Under the pieces are notes generated by a model. It made no database searches, had not been told where the DNA came from, and was given only the letters and a program-made list of their open reading frames with translations. A program made the position numbers and the translations under genes. A stretch of 8,145 nucleotides of DNA from DATGYC01 sp035298385. GTDB lineage: Bacteria > Bacillota > Sulfobacillia > Symbiobacteriales > Symbiobacteriaceae. Below, piece after piece: positions 7,457 to 8,145 of this stretch. Numbering within the stretch: the first letter of the stretch is position 1; each line of letters begins with the position of its first letter. The stretch covers positions 1 through 8,145 of the forward strand of contig DATGYC010000185.1 of the NCBI GenBank assembly GCA_035298385.1, read 5' to 3'.

Positions 7457-8145
7457 ATGGGCTTCTTCCAACGGCTGAAGGATGCGACGATCGGGTTTTC
7501 CGGCTACGCTCGCCTCGGGCGGAGCCGGTGGGCCTTCGGCTTCATGACCCTGGTTCTGCTCATCTCGATGGCCGTTGGGGTGGCCCGCTGGACGAAGGAA
7601 GTCCGGGAGTTCGGCCAAGTGGCCGCCCAGGAGCTGGCCAGCGGTCCGGACTGGGGCCTGGTGGACGGTGAGTTCCACTATGACGGGCCCATGCCGGCCT
7701 TCCCGGCAGAGAATATCGTCATCGATACGACTGGGAAGTACGACCCCGAGCAGTTGCGCACAATGCGCCAAGGCATCCTGATCACGCAGGACCGGATGTA
7801 TAACTGGAACAGCCCGCGGATGCAGGAGCTGGACCTGGCGGAGATACCCTTCACCTTCACCCGGGCGGACATGAGCGCTTTGGTGCAGGGAATCTACGGC
7901 TTCGTGCCGGTGCTGGGCATCCTGACCTTCCTCTTCCAACTGGGCTTCAAGGCGTTTGACGCCGTGATCCTGGCCTGGATTGGGCAGTTGGCGGTCAAGG
8001 TGAACGGGCGCCCGGCGCCCTTCGGCCAGGCCTACCAGATCGCCCTCTACGCCATGACGATCCCAATCATCATCCAGTGGATCTTCGGGCTCTCGTCGTT
8101 CAGCATGGGCTTCTTCATCTGGTGGGGCGTTGGCGTCCTCTACAC
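7457..8145 (+). CDS. DUF1189 membrane protein, 3' end outside window
   Basis: The reading frame stays open for 229 codons to the window edge, so the protein is incomplete here. The layout fits DUF1189: a short basic, aromatic N-terminus (MGFFQRLKDATIGF), a first membrane helix ~26-43, an extracytoplasmic domain ~44-140 containing PDWGLVDGEFHYD (64-76) and the family-typical IVIDTTGK (87-94), then a cluster of membrane segments at ~145-176, 193-212 and from 216 on. No biochemical function is established for the family. The ATG at 7457 lies seven bases after the glyS stop. Its ribosome binding site is weak (GGGG at 7443-7446), which suggests coupling to glyS translation. With no intervening terminator it is probably the third gene of the T-box-controlled transcript. 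Confidence 0.85.
   Translation, partial: MGFFQRLKDATIGFSGYARLGRSRWAFGFMTLVLLISMAVGVARWTKEVREFGQVAAQELASGPDWGLVDGEFHYDGPMPAFPAENIVIDTTGKYDPEQLRTMRQGILITQDRMYNWNSPRMQELDLAEIPFTFTRADMSALVQGIYGFVPVLGILTFLFQLGFKAFDAVILAWIGQLAVKVNGRPAPFGQAYQIALYAMTIPIIIQWIFGLSSFSMGFFIWWGVGVLY

Overview
The window looks like an ordinary chromosomal segment of a GC-rich (roughly 63 %, estimated by eye) member of the Bacillota. Three things point there: the glyQS operon is preceded by a complete glycine T-box riboswitch, glycyl-tRNA synthetase is the split alpha/beta form, and a DUF1189 membrane protein follows. High GC with Bacillota-type regulation suggests a Symbiobacterium-like lineage, but that placement is inference and not proven by any single gene. 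All genes read on the + strand.

Layout. (1) 38-1934: a two-gene unit for membrane or envelope proteins, a polytopic DUF2157 protein followed with overlap by a GDYXXLXY-family protein. It ends in an 11-bp GC-rich hairpin. (2) 2045-4108: an N-terminally anchored, exported chitinase with a proline-rich linker, three fibronectin type III domains and a C-terminal GH18 domain with an intact DxxDxDxE motif. (3) 4110-4365: a near-consensus housekeeping promoter starting one base after the chitinase stop, then a T-box leader in which the Stem I landmarks, GGC specifier, Stem III, antiterminator and terminator can all be traced. (4) 4400-7449: glyQ and glyS, two bases apart. (5) 7457 to the window end: a DUF1189 membrane protein cut by the edge and probably co-transcribed with glyQS.

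How it works together. Uncharged tRNA-Gly should bind the leader (anticodon to GGC, acceptor end to TGGA) and favour the antiterminator, so that GlyRS, and probably the DUF1189 protein, are made when glycyl-tRNA is short. No separate terminator is visible after the chitinase gene, so chitinase transcripts may also meet the T-box terminator. The first two units show no functional link to glycine metabolism.

I did not find a clearly new biological system. The most interesting signals are a strong excess of the palindrome GGCGCC in all reading frames and in RNA stems, the possible use of the T-box as terminator for the chitinase gene, and the unusual neighbours of glyQS.
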